Assembly (NCBI GenBank): GCA_012513605.1
Contig: JAAZBV010000002.1
Location: forward strand, 1 to 64,000
Reading direction: 5' to 3'
Origin: Desulfatiglans sp.
GTDB taxonomy: Bacteria; Desulfobacterota; DSM-4660; Desulfatiglandales; HGW-15
Length of the DNA stretch: 64,000 nt
The notes beneath the pieces are model-generated. The model made no database searches, was not told the DNA's origin, and worked only from the letters and a program-made list of their open reading frames with translations. Positions 17,995-27,071 of this stretch are shown in pieces; within the stretch, counting starts at the first letter, position 1, and every line of letters starts with the position of its first letter. A program made the position numbers and the translations under genes.

Positions 17995-18486
17995 ATGATA
18001 AAATCAAAAAAAAATATAACATTAACTGCACAGTCGGACTTTCATTTTAAATATACAAAAGATATTATTTATTCAATTCGCAGGCTGATGCAGGCAGGAG
18101 AACTATACACAAAAGAGTTAAATAAGGTATATAACATTAGTTCTGCACAGCTCAATTGTCTTCTCACCCTTAACGAAAATGGATCATTACCTCCATCCCA
18201 TATCGCAAGATTGATGATGATCAATTCAAGCACAATAACGGGTATTATTGACAGGTTGGAAGAAAAAGGTCTTTTAAAAAGGATGAGAATTTCCAAAGAT
18301 CGCCGTATTATTACCGTTGAACTTACAAAAAACGGCGAAGTTCTTGCCAAAAATGCACCTCCCCCAATACAGTATAAACTGTTTGATGGTCTAAGCAAAT
18401 TATCCGAAAATGACATAAAAAATATATCTGATTCTTTGCAAAAACTTACAGATATGCTGGATGTTCAGGATCTTGAGGTCACTTAA
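17995..18486 (+). CDS. MarR-family transcriptional regulator
   Basis: A 163-residue winged-helix regulator of the MarR family. The recognition segment MINSSTITGIIDRLEEKGLL and the wing SKDRRIITVELT lie mid-protein. The second in-frame ATG (17995) is chosen because AAGGA lies 6 bases upstream of it; the ATG at 17989 is too close to that site. It lies directly upstream of, and codirectional with, the asparagine-synthase/ABC-transporter/methyltransferase cluster, which it probably controls through the inverted repeat at 18.6 kb. The ligand is unknown. Confidence 0.85.
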   Translation: MIKSKKNITLTAQSDFHFKYTKDIIYSIRRLMQAGELYTKELNKVYNISSAQLNCLLTLNENGSLPPSHIARLMMINSSTITGIIDRLEEKGLLKRMRISKDRRIITVELTKNGEVLAKNAPPPIQYKLFDGLSKLSENDIKNISDSLQKLTDMLDVQDLEVT

Positions 18487-18565
18487 ACTGTCATATTGAT
18501 CCACACTCCCTATCCTGATTAATCCTTATAAATTAACTGGTTATCTTGATTAACCCTTCATTGTC

Positions 18566-18592
18566 TTGACATTTCACTTGTATTAATATAAT
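18566..18592 (+). promoter_or_regulatory. promoter of the amine-utilisation cluster
   Basis: TTGACA (18566-18571) and TATAAT (18587-18592) with a 15-base spacer, about 115 bases before the asparagine-synthase start. A second TATAAT occurs at 18617. Confidence 0.45.
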
Positions 18593-18594
18593 TC

Positions 18595-18630
18595 TAGTTG
18601 AAATAATATTTGTAGGTATAATTTGAACTA
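18595..18630. promoter_or_regulatory. candidate MarR operator (inverted repeat)
   Basis: Arms TAGTTGAAAT and ATTTGAACTA, matching at 9 of 10 paired positions and separated by 16 bases. It lies just downstream of the promoter, where a MarR repressor would block transcription. Confidence 0.4.
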
Positions 18631-18707
18631 CAATAAAAGACCATGTTTGTTTTTTCAGATTAAGCCTTCACAGAGTGAAATTATGATTTTTTTAAAAAGG
18701 TGATAAA

Positions 18708-20327
18708 GTGTGTGGTATAGCAGGATGTATAGGCCGGAAAGATTTTAAAACAGTCAACCTTATGCTTGATGCCCTGGGCCATCGGGGGCCTGATGACAGG
18801 GGTATTTATATCAGTGGTGAAAGTGTGTTCGGCCATACCCGCCTTTCTATTGTCGATGTTGCAGGTGGACATCAGCCAATACTCTCTAATGGCGGCAGGG
18901 ATGGGATCATCTGTAATGGTGAAATCTATAATTTTAGAAAACTAAAAAAAAACCTCTCAAATAGATATTCATTCCGGACTGATTCCGATTCGGAAGTAAT
19001 CTTACACCTTTATAAAGAAAAAGGCCCGGATTGCGTAAAGGAATTGGACGGCATGTTTGCCTTTGCCATTTTTGATGATGATAATTTTATGATGGCAAGG
19101 GATCCGATCGGTATTAAACCTCTATATTACGGATATAAAGAGGATAATCTTTATTTTGCTTCCGAACTCGGGGCTATGTCTCTTGCAGGGCTTGATGAAG
19201 TGCACGAATTTCCGGCCGGTCATTATTATACACCCAAGGAAGGTTTTATAGAATTCTATAGAACCCCTGAAATAGAAGACCAGATGCTGACAGACATTGA
19301 GGAGGCAAGCAGCCTTATCCGTGACACCTTTATCAGGGCAGTCAAAAAACGGTTATTATCTGACCCTGACATACATGTGGGGGCATTTTGCAGCGGCGGG
19401 CTTGACAGCAGTCTTATAGCTGCAATCGCTGCCAATGAAATACATCATCTACATACCTTCGTAGTAGGTATGGAATACGATAATGGTGAATTCAGTGATG
19501 ACATCAAGGCATCGAGAATTGCTGCGGATTATATTGGATCAAATCACCATGAGCTATTGTTTACAAAAAACGATTATTATAATGCTCTGCCGAAGGTAAT
19601 TGAAAAGCTTGAAACCTATGATCCTTCACTGGTCCGCTGCGCTGTTCCATGTTATTTCACATGCAAACTGGCTGCTGATTATGTAACTGTTGTTTTAACA
19701 GGAGAGGGCGCTGATGAGCTATTCACAGGTTATCATTATATGAAGCACTTTCCTGTTAATAAACTTAATATGGAGGCACGTCGCTGTATAAACAATCTTC
19801 ATAATATTAACCTGCAAAGGACGGACAGGATGGGAATGCTTTTCAGCCTGGAACTCAGGGTACCGTTTCTGGATAAAGAGATGATTGCACTCTCTATGAA
19901 AATCCCTCCTGAATTAAAAATAAGAGTGCATAATAATGATAAAATTGAGAAATGGATTTTAAGAAAGGCATTTGAGGGTACAGGCTATCTTCCTGAGGAA
20001 ATACTGTGGAGGTACAAGGTTCAATACACCCAGGGGGCGGGTTGTGAGAGTCTGGGAGAAAGGCTTGCCCATGAACAGGTAAGTGAAGAAGATTATCAAA
20101 AGATAAAAGCTGAAAATCCCAATGCAGTAATAAACAGTAGAGAGGCGGCCTTTTATTATAAGATATTCAGGGAATTCCATCCTCAGAATTCCATACTTGG
20201 TTCAATAGGTATATGGTCAGGGTTTGATTTTTCCGAGGAACGCGAAGAGGTAAGAGGCACTGTTGATGGAGAACTGAAACATAATCATGATGAAAATAAT
20301 TCAGAAATGGATAGAGTTTCCTCATAA
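18708..20327 (+). CDS. glutamine-hydrolysing asparagine-synthase-family amidotransferase
   Basis: A 539-residue AsnB-type enzyme. The N-terminal glutaminase begins MCGIAG, with catalytic Cys2 exposed once Met is removed; the C-terminal synthetase domain has the ATP pyrophosphatase loop SGGLDSS at residues 229-235 and the GEGADELF motif. It would transfer glutamine-derived ammonia to an ATP-activated carboxylate. A GTG start is preceded by AAGGTG. Its place at the head of an amine-uptake and methyltransferase cluster suggests a substrate other than aspartate, for example an osmolyte or methylated amino acid; that is inference. Ordinary asparagine synthesis remains possible. Confidence 0.82.
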   Translation: MCGIAGCIGRKDFKTVNLMLDALGHRGPDDRGIYISGESVFGHTRLSIVDVAGGHQPILSNGGRDGIICNGEIYNFRKLKKNLSNRYSFRTDSDSEVILHLYKEKGPDCVKELDGMFAFAIFDDDNFMMARDPIGIKPLYYGYKEDNLYFASELGAMSLAGLDEVHEFPAGHYYTPKEGFIEFYRTPEIEDQMLTDIEEASSLIRDTFIRAVKKRLLSDPDIHVGAFCSGGLDSSLIAAIAANEIHHLHTFVVGMEYDNGEFSDDIKASRIAADYIGSNHHELLFTKNDYYNALPKVIEKLETYDPSLVRCAVPCYFTCKLAADYVTVVLTGEGADELFTGYHYMKHFPVNKLNMEARRCINNLHNINLQRTDRMGMLFSLELRVPFLDKEMIALSMKIPPELKIRVHNNDKIEKWILRKAFEGTGYLPEEILWRYKVQYTQGAGCESLGERLAHEQVSEEDYQKIKAENPNAVINSREAAFYYKIFREFHPQNSILGSIGIWSGFDFSEEREEVRGTVDGELKHNHDENNSEMDRVSS

Positions 20328-20396
20328 ATTTTAGATATTCCTTTCTGATAATATTTTTAAATGATGAAAAGAAAATTTCAAAGGAGAAAAAATAAA

Positions 20397-21728
20397 ATGA
20401 CACTTGAAACATACTACAAATATATTGTTATAGGAGCAGGAATGCACGGCCTCAGTACAGCCTATCATCTGGCTCTGGAGCTGAAAATAAAAAACAAAGG
20501 TACAGGGAGAGATATCCTTCTTATTGATAAATCAGCAATAGGCTCCGGCGCATCAGGAATCGCATGCGGAGTAATCCGCAACAACTACTTTCAGCCGGCC
20601 ATGCAGGAATTGATTGCACACAGCGTGGGTATATGGGAACAGGACGCAGGAGGATACGGGTACCTTCCAGTAGGTTATATGCAGATTTCGCCGGAATCGA
20701 TGCATGAAGATGTTAACAACATATATGAGAGGCAGAAGAACATTGGCTATGACTCAGAGTTTATTGAAGGAGAAAATGACTGCCTTGAATATATGAAGAA
20801 TAATGTCTTCAGTGACTGGAAGGCACCGGGTGTAACCTCAATCCTTCATGAAAAAAAAGGCGGTTATGCAAACAACACAAAGGCACTCTATCGCCTTGCT
20901 GACAAGGCAGAGAACCTGGGAGTGAGGATACTGACAGGATGCGAGGTAATAGGATTTGCCAGCAATGGGTGTATTTCGGGAGTTGAAACTACAAAAGGCC
21001 ATTTCAAATGCGATTATACAATTATAGGCGCCGGTCCCTGGGCAAACAGTTTCTGGGAAATGCTGGGTTTGCCGGATACGATAAAAGTAAAGGGTCTGGA
21101 TGGAAAGGTGCATCCTGAAATAAAGATGTGGACCTATTGGTCTTTACAGGAAGGAACCCTTGGCGTTGAGCCCGATTATGGACTTGACAATAGAGGCAGG
21201 ATGCCTCCGGTAATTCATCTTGATACTGATTCGCCCCTTTATTCAAGCGAAGACAATAGCCTGATAACAGATCGAATGTGGGGTATTTACTATAAGCCTG
21301 ACTATCATTTCAAAGGTATTCAGGGCGGTACAACACCGGAACTTGTAACAAGCAATAGAGTTGCAGTAGACCCATATGGTATAGACTCCCCTGATTTTAT
21401 TGTAGGGGCTGAATTTGCCCATACATGGACATCTGCCCTTGCCCACTGCCAGAAAAGATATGAAGATCAGTATCTTAAATTTAAGAAAGAACCATCAGGC
21501 GGACTCGGCGCCTTTACACCGGACAACTTTCCTGTCTTTGATGTATTTAATGAAAATTGCTATTTCATAGCGGACTCCAGTCACGGTTACAAGATGATAG
21601 GTGTCGGACAACTGGTAGCAAAGGAAATCCTTGGAGAAAAACAGAGTCTCCTCGATCCCTTCAGATTTAAAAGATACGAGACAGGGGAGCTGCTGCCGGA
21701 ATCCAACAGCCCTTTTCCATGGAGTTGA
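20397..21728 (+). CDS. FAD-dependent amine oxidoreductase (DAO/sarcosine-oxidase-like)
   Basis: A 443-residue flavoprotein of the D-amino-acid-oxidase fold. The nucleotide-binding motif VIGAGMHG (residues 11-18) opens the protein, and the C-terminal FAD-contact segment SHGYKMIGVGQLVAKEI closes it. The start at 20397 is chosen because AAGGAG lies 10 bases upstream; an earlier ATG would add 12 Lys/Arg-rich residues ahead of the fold. Family members oxidise sarcosine, dimethylglycine or similar N-methyl amines. Its cluster with a betaine-type importer and an MttB methyltransferase fits N-demethylation of an imported compound. The exact substrate is unknown. Confidence 0.82.
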   Translation: MTLETYYKYIVIGAGMHGLSTAYHLALELKIKNKGTGRDILLIDKSAIGSGASGIACGVIRNNYFQPAMQELIAHSVGIWEQDAGGYGYLPVGYMQISPESMHEDVNNIYERQKNIGYDSEFIEGENDCLEYMKNNVFSDWKAPGVTSILHEKKGGYANNTKALYRLADKAENLGVRILTGCEVIGFASNGCISGVETTKGHFKCDYTIIGAGPWANSFWEMLGLPDTIKVKGLDGKVHPEIKMWTYWSLQEGTLGVEPDYGLDNRGRMPPVIHLDTDSPLYSSEDNSLITDRMWGIYYKPDYHFKGIQGGTTPELVTSNRVAVDPYGIDSPDFIVGAEFAHTWTSALAHCQKRYEDQYLKFKKEPSGGLGAFTPDNFPVFDVFNENCYFIADSSHGYKMIGVGQLVAKEILGEKQSLLDPFRFKRYETGELLPESNSPFPWS

Positions 21729-21757
21729 GCTGTTTAACCTGTAGTTCATAACCAACG

Positions 21758-22882
21758 ATGATTCAGTATAACCATGTATACAAGACCTTCGGACAGGGGA
21801 GTGACGCGGTAAATGCAGTTGAAGATATCTCTTTCAAGATTGAAAAGGGAGATCTGGTTGTATTTCTGGGCCCATCAGGCTGTGGTAAAACTACACTGCT
21901 CAGGCTTACAAACAGGCTTATCCCCCTTACACGTGGAAACATCCTCATAAATAATCAGGATACAACGACATGGAATGGTGTGAAGCTAAGGCAGTCCATG
22001 GGATACGCTATTCAGGAGATAGGACTATTTCCAAATAAAACCATATATGGAAATATAGCGGTTGTGCCCCGTCTTTTAAAATGGGATGAAAAGCGGATCA
22101 AAGAGCGTGTTGACGAACTTCTTTTCATGTTGAGACTGGACCCGGATGCAGTAAAAGAGAGGTATCCGACAGAGCTTTCGGGGGGACAAAAACAAAGAGT
22201 TGGAGTTGCAAGATGTCTTGCTGCTGATCCTGATATACTTTTAATGGATGAACCTTTCGGGGCTATTGACCCTATTAACAGAGAAGATATCCAGAATGAA
22301 TTCCTGGCAGTCCAGGAAAAACTGAAGAAGACCATTGCCTTTGTCACCCATGATATTCAGGAGGCAATAAAAATGGGTGATAAAATAGCCATATTCCAGG
22401 CAGGAAAACTGATTCAGTATGATACCCCTGAAATAATTCTCACACGTCCGGCCAATACGTATATATCTGATTTTGTCGGTTCTGACCGGACTCTTAAGCT
22501 CCTCGCCATTTTAAAGGTCAGTGATGCCATGATGGCGGTTCATGAAAATGTTGTCTCTAATAATGAAAATACGCAGAGCGCCCATAATAAACTGAGAAAC
22601 AACAACCTGGAATTTATGATTGTTATTTATGAAGGCAGACCGGAAGGATATGTGAATGACGAGGCGCTAAAAGATACTGATACAGAAGTCACAAACGTAA
22701 CAAGACCATTTACCAGGGTTATCCATGAAGACGAAAGCCTTAGAGATGTTATGTCCCACATGCTGGTAAGTAAAGTAAGGCATCTTCCTGTTGTTGACAG
22801 TGAAGGTCTTATATCAGGGACTATCAGCTACAGGGATATCCAGAGATGTATCAGGGATATCTACAAAAAAAATAAATTATAA
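21758..22882 (+). CDS. quaternary-amine ABC transporter ATPase (OpuCA-like)
   Basis: A 374-residue ATPase. Walker A GPSGCGKTT (residues 38-46), the signature LSGGQKQRVGVAR and Walker B ILLMDEPFGAIDP are all present. About residues 255-370 hold tandem CBS domains (second one: MLVSKVRHLPVVDSEG), the hallmark of OpuA/OpuC-type glycine betaine, choline or carnitine importers; in that family CBS domains sense ionic strength or nucleotides. It is followed at once by two permeases and a binding protein, making a complete importer. Confidence 0.9.
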   Translation: MIQYNHVYKTFGQGSDAVNAVEDISFKIEKGDLVVFLGPSGCGKTTLLRLTNRLIPLTRGNILINNQDTTTWNGVKLRQSMGYAIQEIGLFPNKTIYGNIAVVPRLLKWDEKRIKERVDELLFMLRLDPDAVKERYPTELSGGQKQRVGVARCLAADPDILLMDEPFGAIDPINREDIQNEFLAVQEKLKKTIAFVTHDIQEAIKMGDKIAIFQAGKLIQYDTPEIILTRPANTYISDFVGSDRTLKLLAILKVSDAMMAVHENVVSNNENTQSAHNKLRNNNLEFMIVIYEGRPEGYVNDEALKDTDTEVTNVTRPFTRVIHEDESLRDVMSHMLVSKVRHLPVVDSEGLISGTISYRDIQRCIRDIYKKNKL

Positions 22883-22915
22883 TATCCGCACATATGAAAA
22901 GCATGAGTCAATAAC

Positions 22916-23593
22916 ATGAGTATTTTGGATTATATATATAAAAACGCAGACAGGTGCTGGGCTCTGACCCTGGAACACATCTGGATTGTATTTTTCTCTG
23001 TTTTTATTGCCACGCTCATTGCGGTTCCTGCGGGTATTGCAATAACAAGAAATGATCGAGTTGCTGAAAAGGTTATCAGTACAGCAAATATTCTTATGAC
23101 AATTCCGTCAATTGCGCTTTTCGGAATCATGCTTCCCTTTTTATCCATGTTCGGCCATGGCCTTGGAAAGGTGCCGGCCATCATAGCACTGGTACTATAC
23201 AGCCAGTTGCCAATTATTAGAAACACCTATACTGCCGTAAAAAATGTACCGCCGTCTCTTATTGAAGCAGGCAGGGGAATCGGGATGGGAAGCTGGTCAA
23301 GAATGAAGCAGATAGAAATTCCAATGGCTGTTCCGGTTATAATTTCAGGATTAAGAACCGCGGCTGTTATGAATATTGGCATAGCGGCAATCGCAGCCTA
23401 TATCGGGGCTGGCGGACTTGGTGTCTTTATACAGCAGGGTATAGCCAGGGCATATGATGAGATGATACTTGCAGGTGCCCTCCTGGTGGCATTGCTTGCA
23501 ATATTTGTTGATTTATTTATGGCGCTTGTTGAAAGGTTACTGACCCCAAAGGGACTTATTGTCTCAAGGGAGCGAAACAAATGCATCTGTTAA
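22916..23593 (+). CDS. quaternary-amine ABC transporter permease (OpuCB-like)
   Basis: A 225-residue inner-membrane permease with about five to six membrane segments and the conserved cytoplasmic coupling loop around EAGRGIGMGSWSRMKQIEIPMAVP. AGGLGVFIQQGIA near the C-terminus is typical of the OpuC/YehW group. Its end overlaps the second permease gene by 13 bases. Confidence 0.88.
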   Translation: MSILDYIYKNADRCWALTLEHIWIVFFSVFIATLIAVPAGIAITRNDRVAEKVISTANILMTIPSIALFGIMLPFLSMFGHGLGKVPAIIALVLYSQLPIIRNTYTAVKNVPPSLIEAGRGIGMGSWSRMKQIEIPMAVPVIISGLRTAAVMNIGIAAIAAYIGAGGLGVFIQQGIARAYDEMILAGALLVALLAIFVDLFMALVERLLTPKGLIVSRERNKCIC

Positions 23594-24321
23594 CATTTAA
23601 GGCATACAGGTTTACACTGCTGGTGATTCTGGTCGCTGCGGGAGTATTCATTGAAAGGGCCGGATTTATAAAATATCTTTCTGATCCCTTTGAGATGCGT
23701 TTCACCATAAACCTTATATTGCAGCATATAAACATGGTGATTGTAAGCATCTCTGCCGCTGCATTTATCGGGTTGACAATTGGCATTATCTTTACCCGAC
23801 CAAAGTTTAAAAAATATTCAGGGGTCGTCATGTATATTGTGGGTCTGGGACAGACAGTACCTTCCCTGGCGGTCATAGCCATTTCTATGAGCTTTATTGG
23901 AATAGGTTTTAAGGCTGCGGTTTTTGCGCTTTGTATATATTCAGTTCTGCCCATTGCCAGGAATACACTGGCAGGGATATCCTCTGTGCAATCATGGATC
24001 ATTGATGCGGCCAGGGGAATCGGTATGTCTGAATGCAGAATACTTTTTCAGATTGAAATACCTAATGCCATGAAGGTGATACTCACTGGGTTCAGGATTG
24101 CCCTTATAATAAATATAGGAACAGCCTCCCTGGCCTTTTTAATTGGTGCTGGCGGACTTGGAGACCATATCTTCACAGGTATCTCACTAATGAGAATGGA
24201 TAAAATTCTGGCAGGCGCAATACCAACAACCCTGCTTGCCCTCTTTGCGGATTATCTTTGTGGGCTTCTTGGCTTCTTAATCATTCCAAAGGGGCTTAGA
24301 CTTGATGAAAAAGCTGTTTAG
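23581..24321 (+). CDS. quaternary-amine ABC transporter permease (OpuCD-like)
   Basis: A 246-residue paralogue of the preceding permease with the coupling loop DAARGIGMSECRILFQIEIP and GAGGLGDHIFTGI. Together they would form the heterodimeric channel of the importer. Overlap with the first permease gene indicates translational coupling. Confidence 0.88.
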   Translation: MHLLTFKAYRFTLLVILVAAGVFIERAGFIKYLSDPFEMRFTINLILQHINMVIVSISAAAFIGLTIGIIFTRPKFKKYSGVVMYIVGLGQTVPSLAVIAISMSFIGIGFKAAVFALCIYSVLPIARNTLAGISSVQSWIIDAARGIGMSECRILFQIEIPNAMKVILTGFRIALIINIGTASLAFLIGAGGLGDHIFTGISLMRMDKILAGAIPTTLLALFADYLCGLLGFLIIPKGLRLDEKAV

Positions 24322-24335
24322 TATGGAAATATGAT

Positions 24336-25250
24336 ATGAATAGATTTAAAAATATGTTTCTTTTTATACCGGTCTTATTGTTTTCTATTTTTTCCATTTC
24401 AATAACTGCATATGCAGAGAAAAAAATAGTAATTGGAGGAAAGAACTTTACCGAACAGCATATTCTTTCTGAACTGGCCGGAATACTTCTTGAAAAGAAT
24501 GGCTTTGATGTGAAAATGCGGACAGGCGTAGGCTCAACAGTTGCGCGACAGTCCCTTGAAAAGGGCCAGATCGATCTCTATTATGAGTATACAGGGACTG
24601 CATACACGATATACCACAAGCAGAAAGACAGGGACATCATGACCGATCATGATAAATGCTATGACTGGGTTAAAAACACCGACTCAGTTAAGGGTCTGAT
24701 CTGGCTTGATCCTGTTCAATTCAATAACACATATACATTGCTAATGAGAAATAAACAGGCAGAAAACCTGGGCATAAAAAGCATAAGTGACCTGGGTGAT
24801 TATATAAACAGAAACAAGAAGAAACTTGTTGTGGGAGTGGGCGCCGAGTTCTGGGAGCGCCCTGACGGATTTAAGCCTCTCATGAAAATGTACGGCTTCT
24901 CCATACCTTACAATAAACTGATAAAGATGGATGACGGTCTTGTCTATAAAGCATTGAAGGAGCGTCAGATCGATGTATCAATGGGCTTTGCAACGGACGG
25001 TCGAATATCTTCATTTGGTTTTGTTGTTCTCAGGGATGATAAAGGGTATTTTCCTGTGTATAATCCTGCACCTGTCATCAGAAAAGATGTGCTGGATGAA
25101 TATCCGGAAATAAAAGATATCCTTAAGCCTGTTGCTGAAAAGCTTACTACTAAGGAAATGCAGCGTCTGAATGCAATGGTGGATATTGAACATAAGGAAA
25201 TCAGTGAAGTCGGACTGAAATGGTTAAAGGATCAGGGGATTATATTTTAG
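24336..25250 (+). CDS. quaternary-amine substrate-binding protein (OpuCC/OsmF-like)
   Basis: A 304-residue exported binding protein. A signal peptide ends around ITAYA (residue 28). The mature start KIVIGGKNFTEQHIL and the later YYEYTGTAYT are typical of the OpuCC/YehZ glycine-betaine-type family. No lipobox cysteine is seen, so it is probably free in the periplasm. It completes the importer and precedes the methyltransferase gene by 87 bases. Confidence 0.9.
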   Translation: MNRFKNMFLFIPVLLFSIFSISITAYAEKKIVIGGKNFTEQHILSELAGILLEKNGFDVKMRTGVGSTVARQSLEKGQIDLYYEYTGTAYTIYHKQKDRDIMTDHDKCYDWVKNTDSVKGLIWLDPVQFNNTYTLLMRNKQAENLGIKSISDLGDYINRNKKKLVVGVGAEFWERPDGFKPLMKMYGFSIPYNKLIKMDDGLVYKALKERQIDVSMGFATDGRISSFGFVVLRDDKGYFPVYNPAPVIRKDVLDEYPEIKDILKPVAEKLTTKEMQRLNAMVDIEHKEISEVGLKWLKDQGIIF

Positions 25251-25337
25251 AAAAGGGTTCAAGGGGTCGAGGGTTCAAGTGAAAACCGGGGAACCTGACT
25301 GTAATAACTAATAGTAAATATTAAACAGGAGGAAAAA

Positions 25338-26801
25338 ATGAATTTATCAGGACTTTCAGGGGGACAGTATAAACCCTTATCACCCCAGCAGGTTGAAAAA
25401 CTGCACGGGGCAGCTCTGTCCATCCTTGAAAAAACAGGGATGAAATTTGAACATGGGCTGGAAGAGGTAGCAGAATTACTTGGTTCAAATGGCGCAAAAC
25501 TGGATACGGAGAACAGGATTATCAGATTTTCCCCTGATATGATTGCTGAAGCTGTTTCAAAGGCCCCGGAAAAGGTTGTGCTCTATGGGAGCAAGGAGGA
25601 AAATGACCTGTGTTTAACCAAAGACAAGGTTTATATGGGAACAGGCGGCGCAGCAGTAAAAATAATTGATATGGATACAGATGAGGTTCGACCGACAACA
25701 TTGAAAGACCTGGAGATGGTTTCACGGCTGGTAGATAAACTTGAAAACATACATTTTCTTGTAAGGCCATGTATCCCTACTGATATTGATAAAGCGGATT
25801 ATGATATAAACATGTATTACGCATGTTTGTCAGCAACATCAAAACATGTGATGTCAGGAGTCAATGATGAGAAGGGACTGGCTGATGTTATCAATATGGC
25901 GTCAATAATTGCCGGCGGAAAGGAAAAACTTAAGGCAAAACCTTTTATATCAATGATAACATGCTTTGCCATCAGCCCCCTGAAGCTGTGCACCCAGTCT
26001 ACCCATATCATGCGTGAAGCGGTTAAGGAACGTATTCCGGTTGTCCTTTCATGCGCACCAATGGCGGGATCAACATCACCATTAACCATGGCCGGAACCC
26101 TCGCCCAACTGCACGCTGAACAACTCGCAGGGATAGCTATATGCCAATTTACAAATCCTGGGGCGCCAATCCTTTACGGAGGAATACCCGGGATGGCTAA
26201 CCTCAAGACAATGGGATATCTGGGAGGTGCCGTTGAATGCGGAATGATGAATGCTGCGGTCCATCAGTTATCTGATTATGTAAAAATACCCAATTATAAT
26301 TCATCGGGCCTTACAGACTCAAAAATACCCGATGGGCAGGCAGGATACGAAAAGGCATTTACTACCCTCCTTGCCGCAATGGGAGGGTCAAATTATGTTC
26401 ATCATGCTGCGGGTATGCTTGAATCCATGCTTACGATAGCCTATGAGCAGTTTGTTATTGATGATGAGATCATAGGCAATGCCTGTAAAGTACTCAAAGG
26501 AATAAACTGTGATGAAGAACACATGGCACTGGATGTTATTGAAGAAGTAGGAGCAGGCGGTAATTTTATGATGTCCGCACACACCATGGAACACCTTTAT
26601 GATGAATATTATATGGGAAACGGTGTGACTGACAAGAAAAGCAGGTCAGGATGGAAGAAAGATGGAGGCCTGGATATTAGCAAGAGGGCAAGAAAAATAG
26701 CAAGATCAATTCTTGATAAACCCTCCCGGAGTTATATTCCTGAAGATATTGATACGGAAATTAGAAAAAAGTTCAATATCCTGTTGGATAGGAAAATATG
26801 A
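25338..26801 (+). CDS. MttB-family methyltransferase without pyrrolysine (MtgB-like)
   Basis: A 487-residue trimethylamine-methyltransferase-superfamily protein read without interruption: there is no in-frame UAG, so it belongs to the non-pyrrolysine branch. Characterised members of that branch, such as MtgB, move a methyl group from glycine betaine or related quaternary amines to a corrinoid protein. A strong AGGAGG site precedes the ATG. The co-linear betaine-type importer and amine oxidoreductase support a methylated-amine substrate. No corrinoid protein or corrinoid-to-folate methyltransferase lies in the window, so the methyl acceptor must be encoded elsewhere. Confidence 0.88.
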   Translation: MNLSGLSGGQYKPLSPQQVEKLHGAALSILEKTGMKFEHGLEEVAELLGSNGAKLDTENRIIRFSPDMIAEAVSKAPEKVVLYGSKEENDLCLTKDKVYMGTGGAAVKIIDMDTDEVRPTTLKDLEMVSRLVDKLENIHFLVRPCIPTDIDKADYDINMYYACLSATSKHVMSGVNDEKGLADVINMASIIAGGKEKLKAKPFISMITCFAISPLKLCTQSTHIMREAVKERIPVVLSCAPMAGSTSPLTMAGTLAQLHAEQLAGIAICQFTNPGAPILYGGIPGMANLKTMGYLGGAVECGMMNAAVHQLSDYVKIPNYNSSGLTDSKIPDGQAGYEKAFTTLLAAMGGSNYVHHAAGMLESMLTIAYEQFVIDDEIIGNACKVLKGINCDEEHMALDVIEEVGAGGNFMMSAHTMEHLYDEYYMGNGVTDKKSRSGWKKDGGLDISKRARKIARSILDKPSRSYIPEDIDTEIRKKFNILLDRKI

Positions 26802-26884
26802 GCAGGAAAATAATACGCCCTGACCTGCAATAAAATCATTTTTTTTAGGGTCAATGGGTTGTTAAAGGGGTTTCTGCAAACAAG

Positions 26885-27037
26885 TTAGATGTGGATGCTT
26901 GCGGTACTGCACTTGAGATTGCCAAAAAAAGGAGGTATCACCAGAGGTGGCTGAAGTAGTTCAAACCAGAGCCTGTTGCCACTGAAAAACTTATACAGGA
27001 TGCGAAAAGGCGCCTAAGAACCTGTTTGGGAGGTAGT
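26885..27037 (+). pseudogene. decayed 3' end of an AsmA gene
   Basis: The sequence matches the end of the AsmA gene at 15.7 kb. A DVDxCxxALE segment (26886 on) is followed, after a gap and frame breaks, by EPVATEKLIQDA and the nucleotide run CCTGTTTGGGAGGTA that in the intact gene encodes the last residues. Small deletions and a TAG destroy the frame. It is a partial duplicate of the 3' end only. Confidence 0.7.
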
Positions 27038-27071
27038 TCCAATGTTTTTACAGCCCTTTTATTAACTATTC

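Noticed and set aside
25338-26801. Pyrrolysine-containing MttB
   Set aside because: The 487-residue frame has no internal UAG, so it belongs to the non-pyrrolysine branch.
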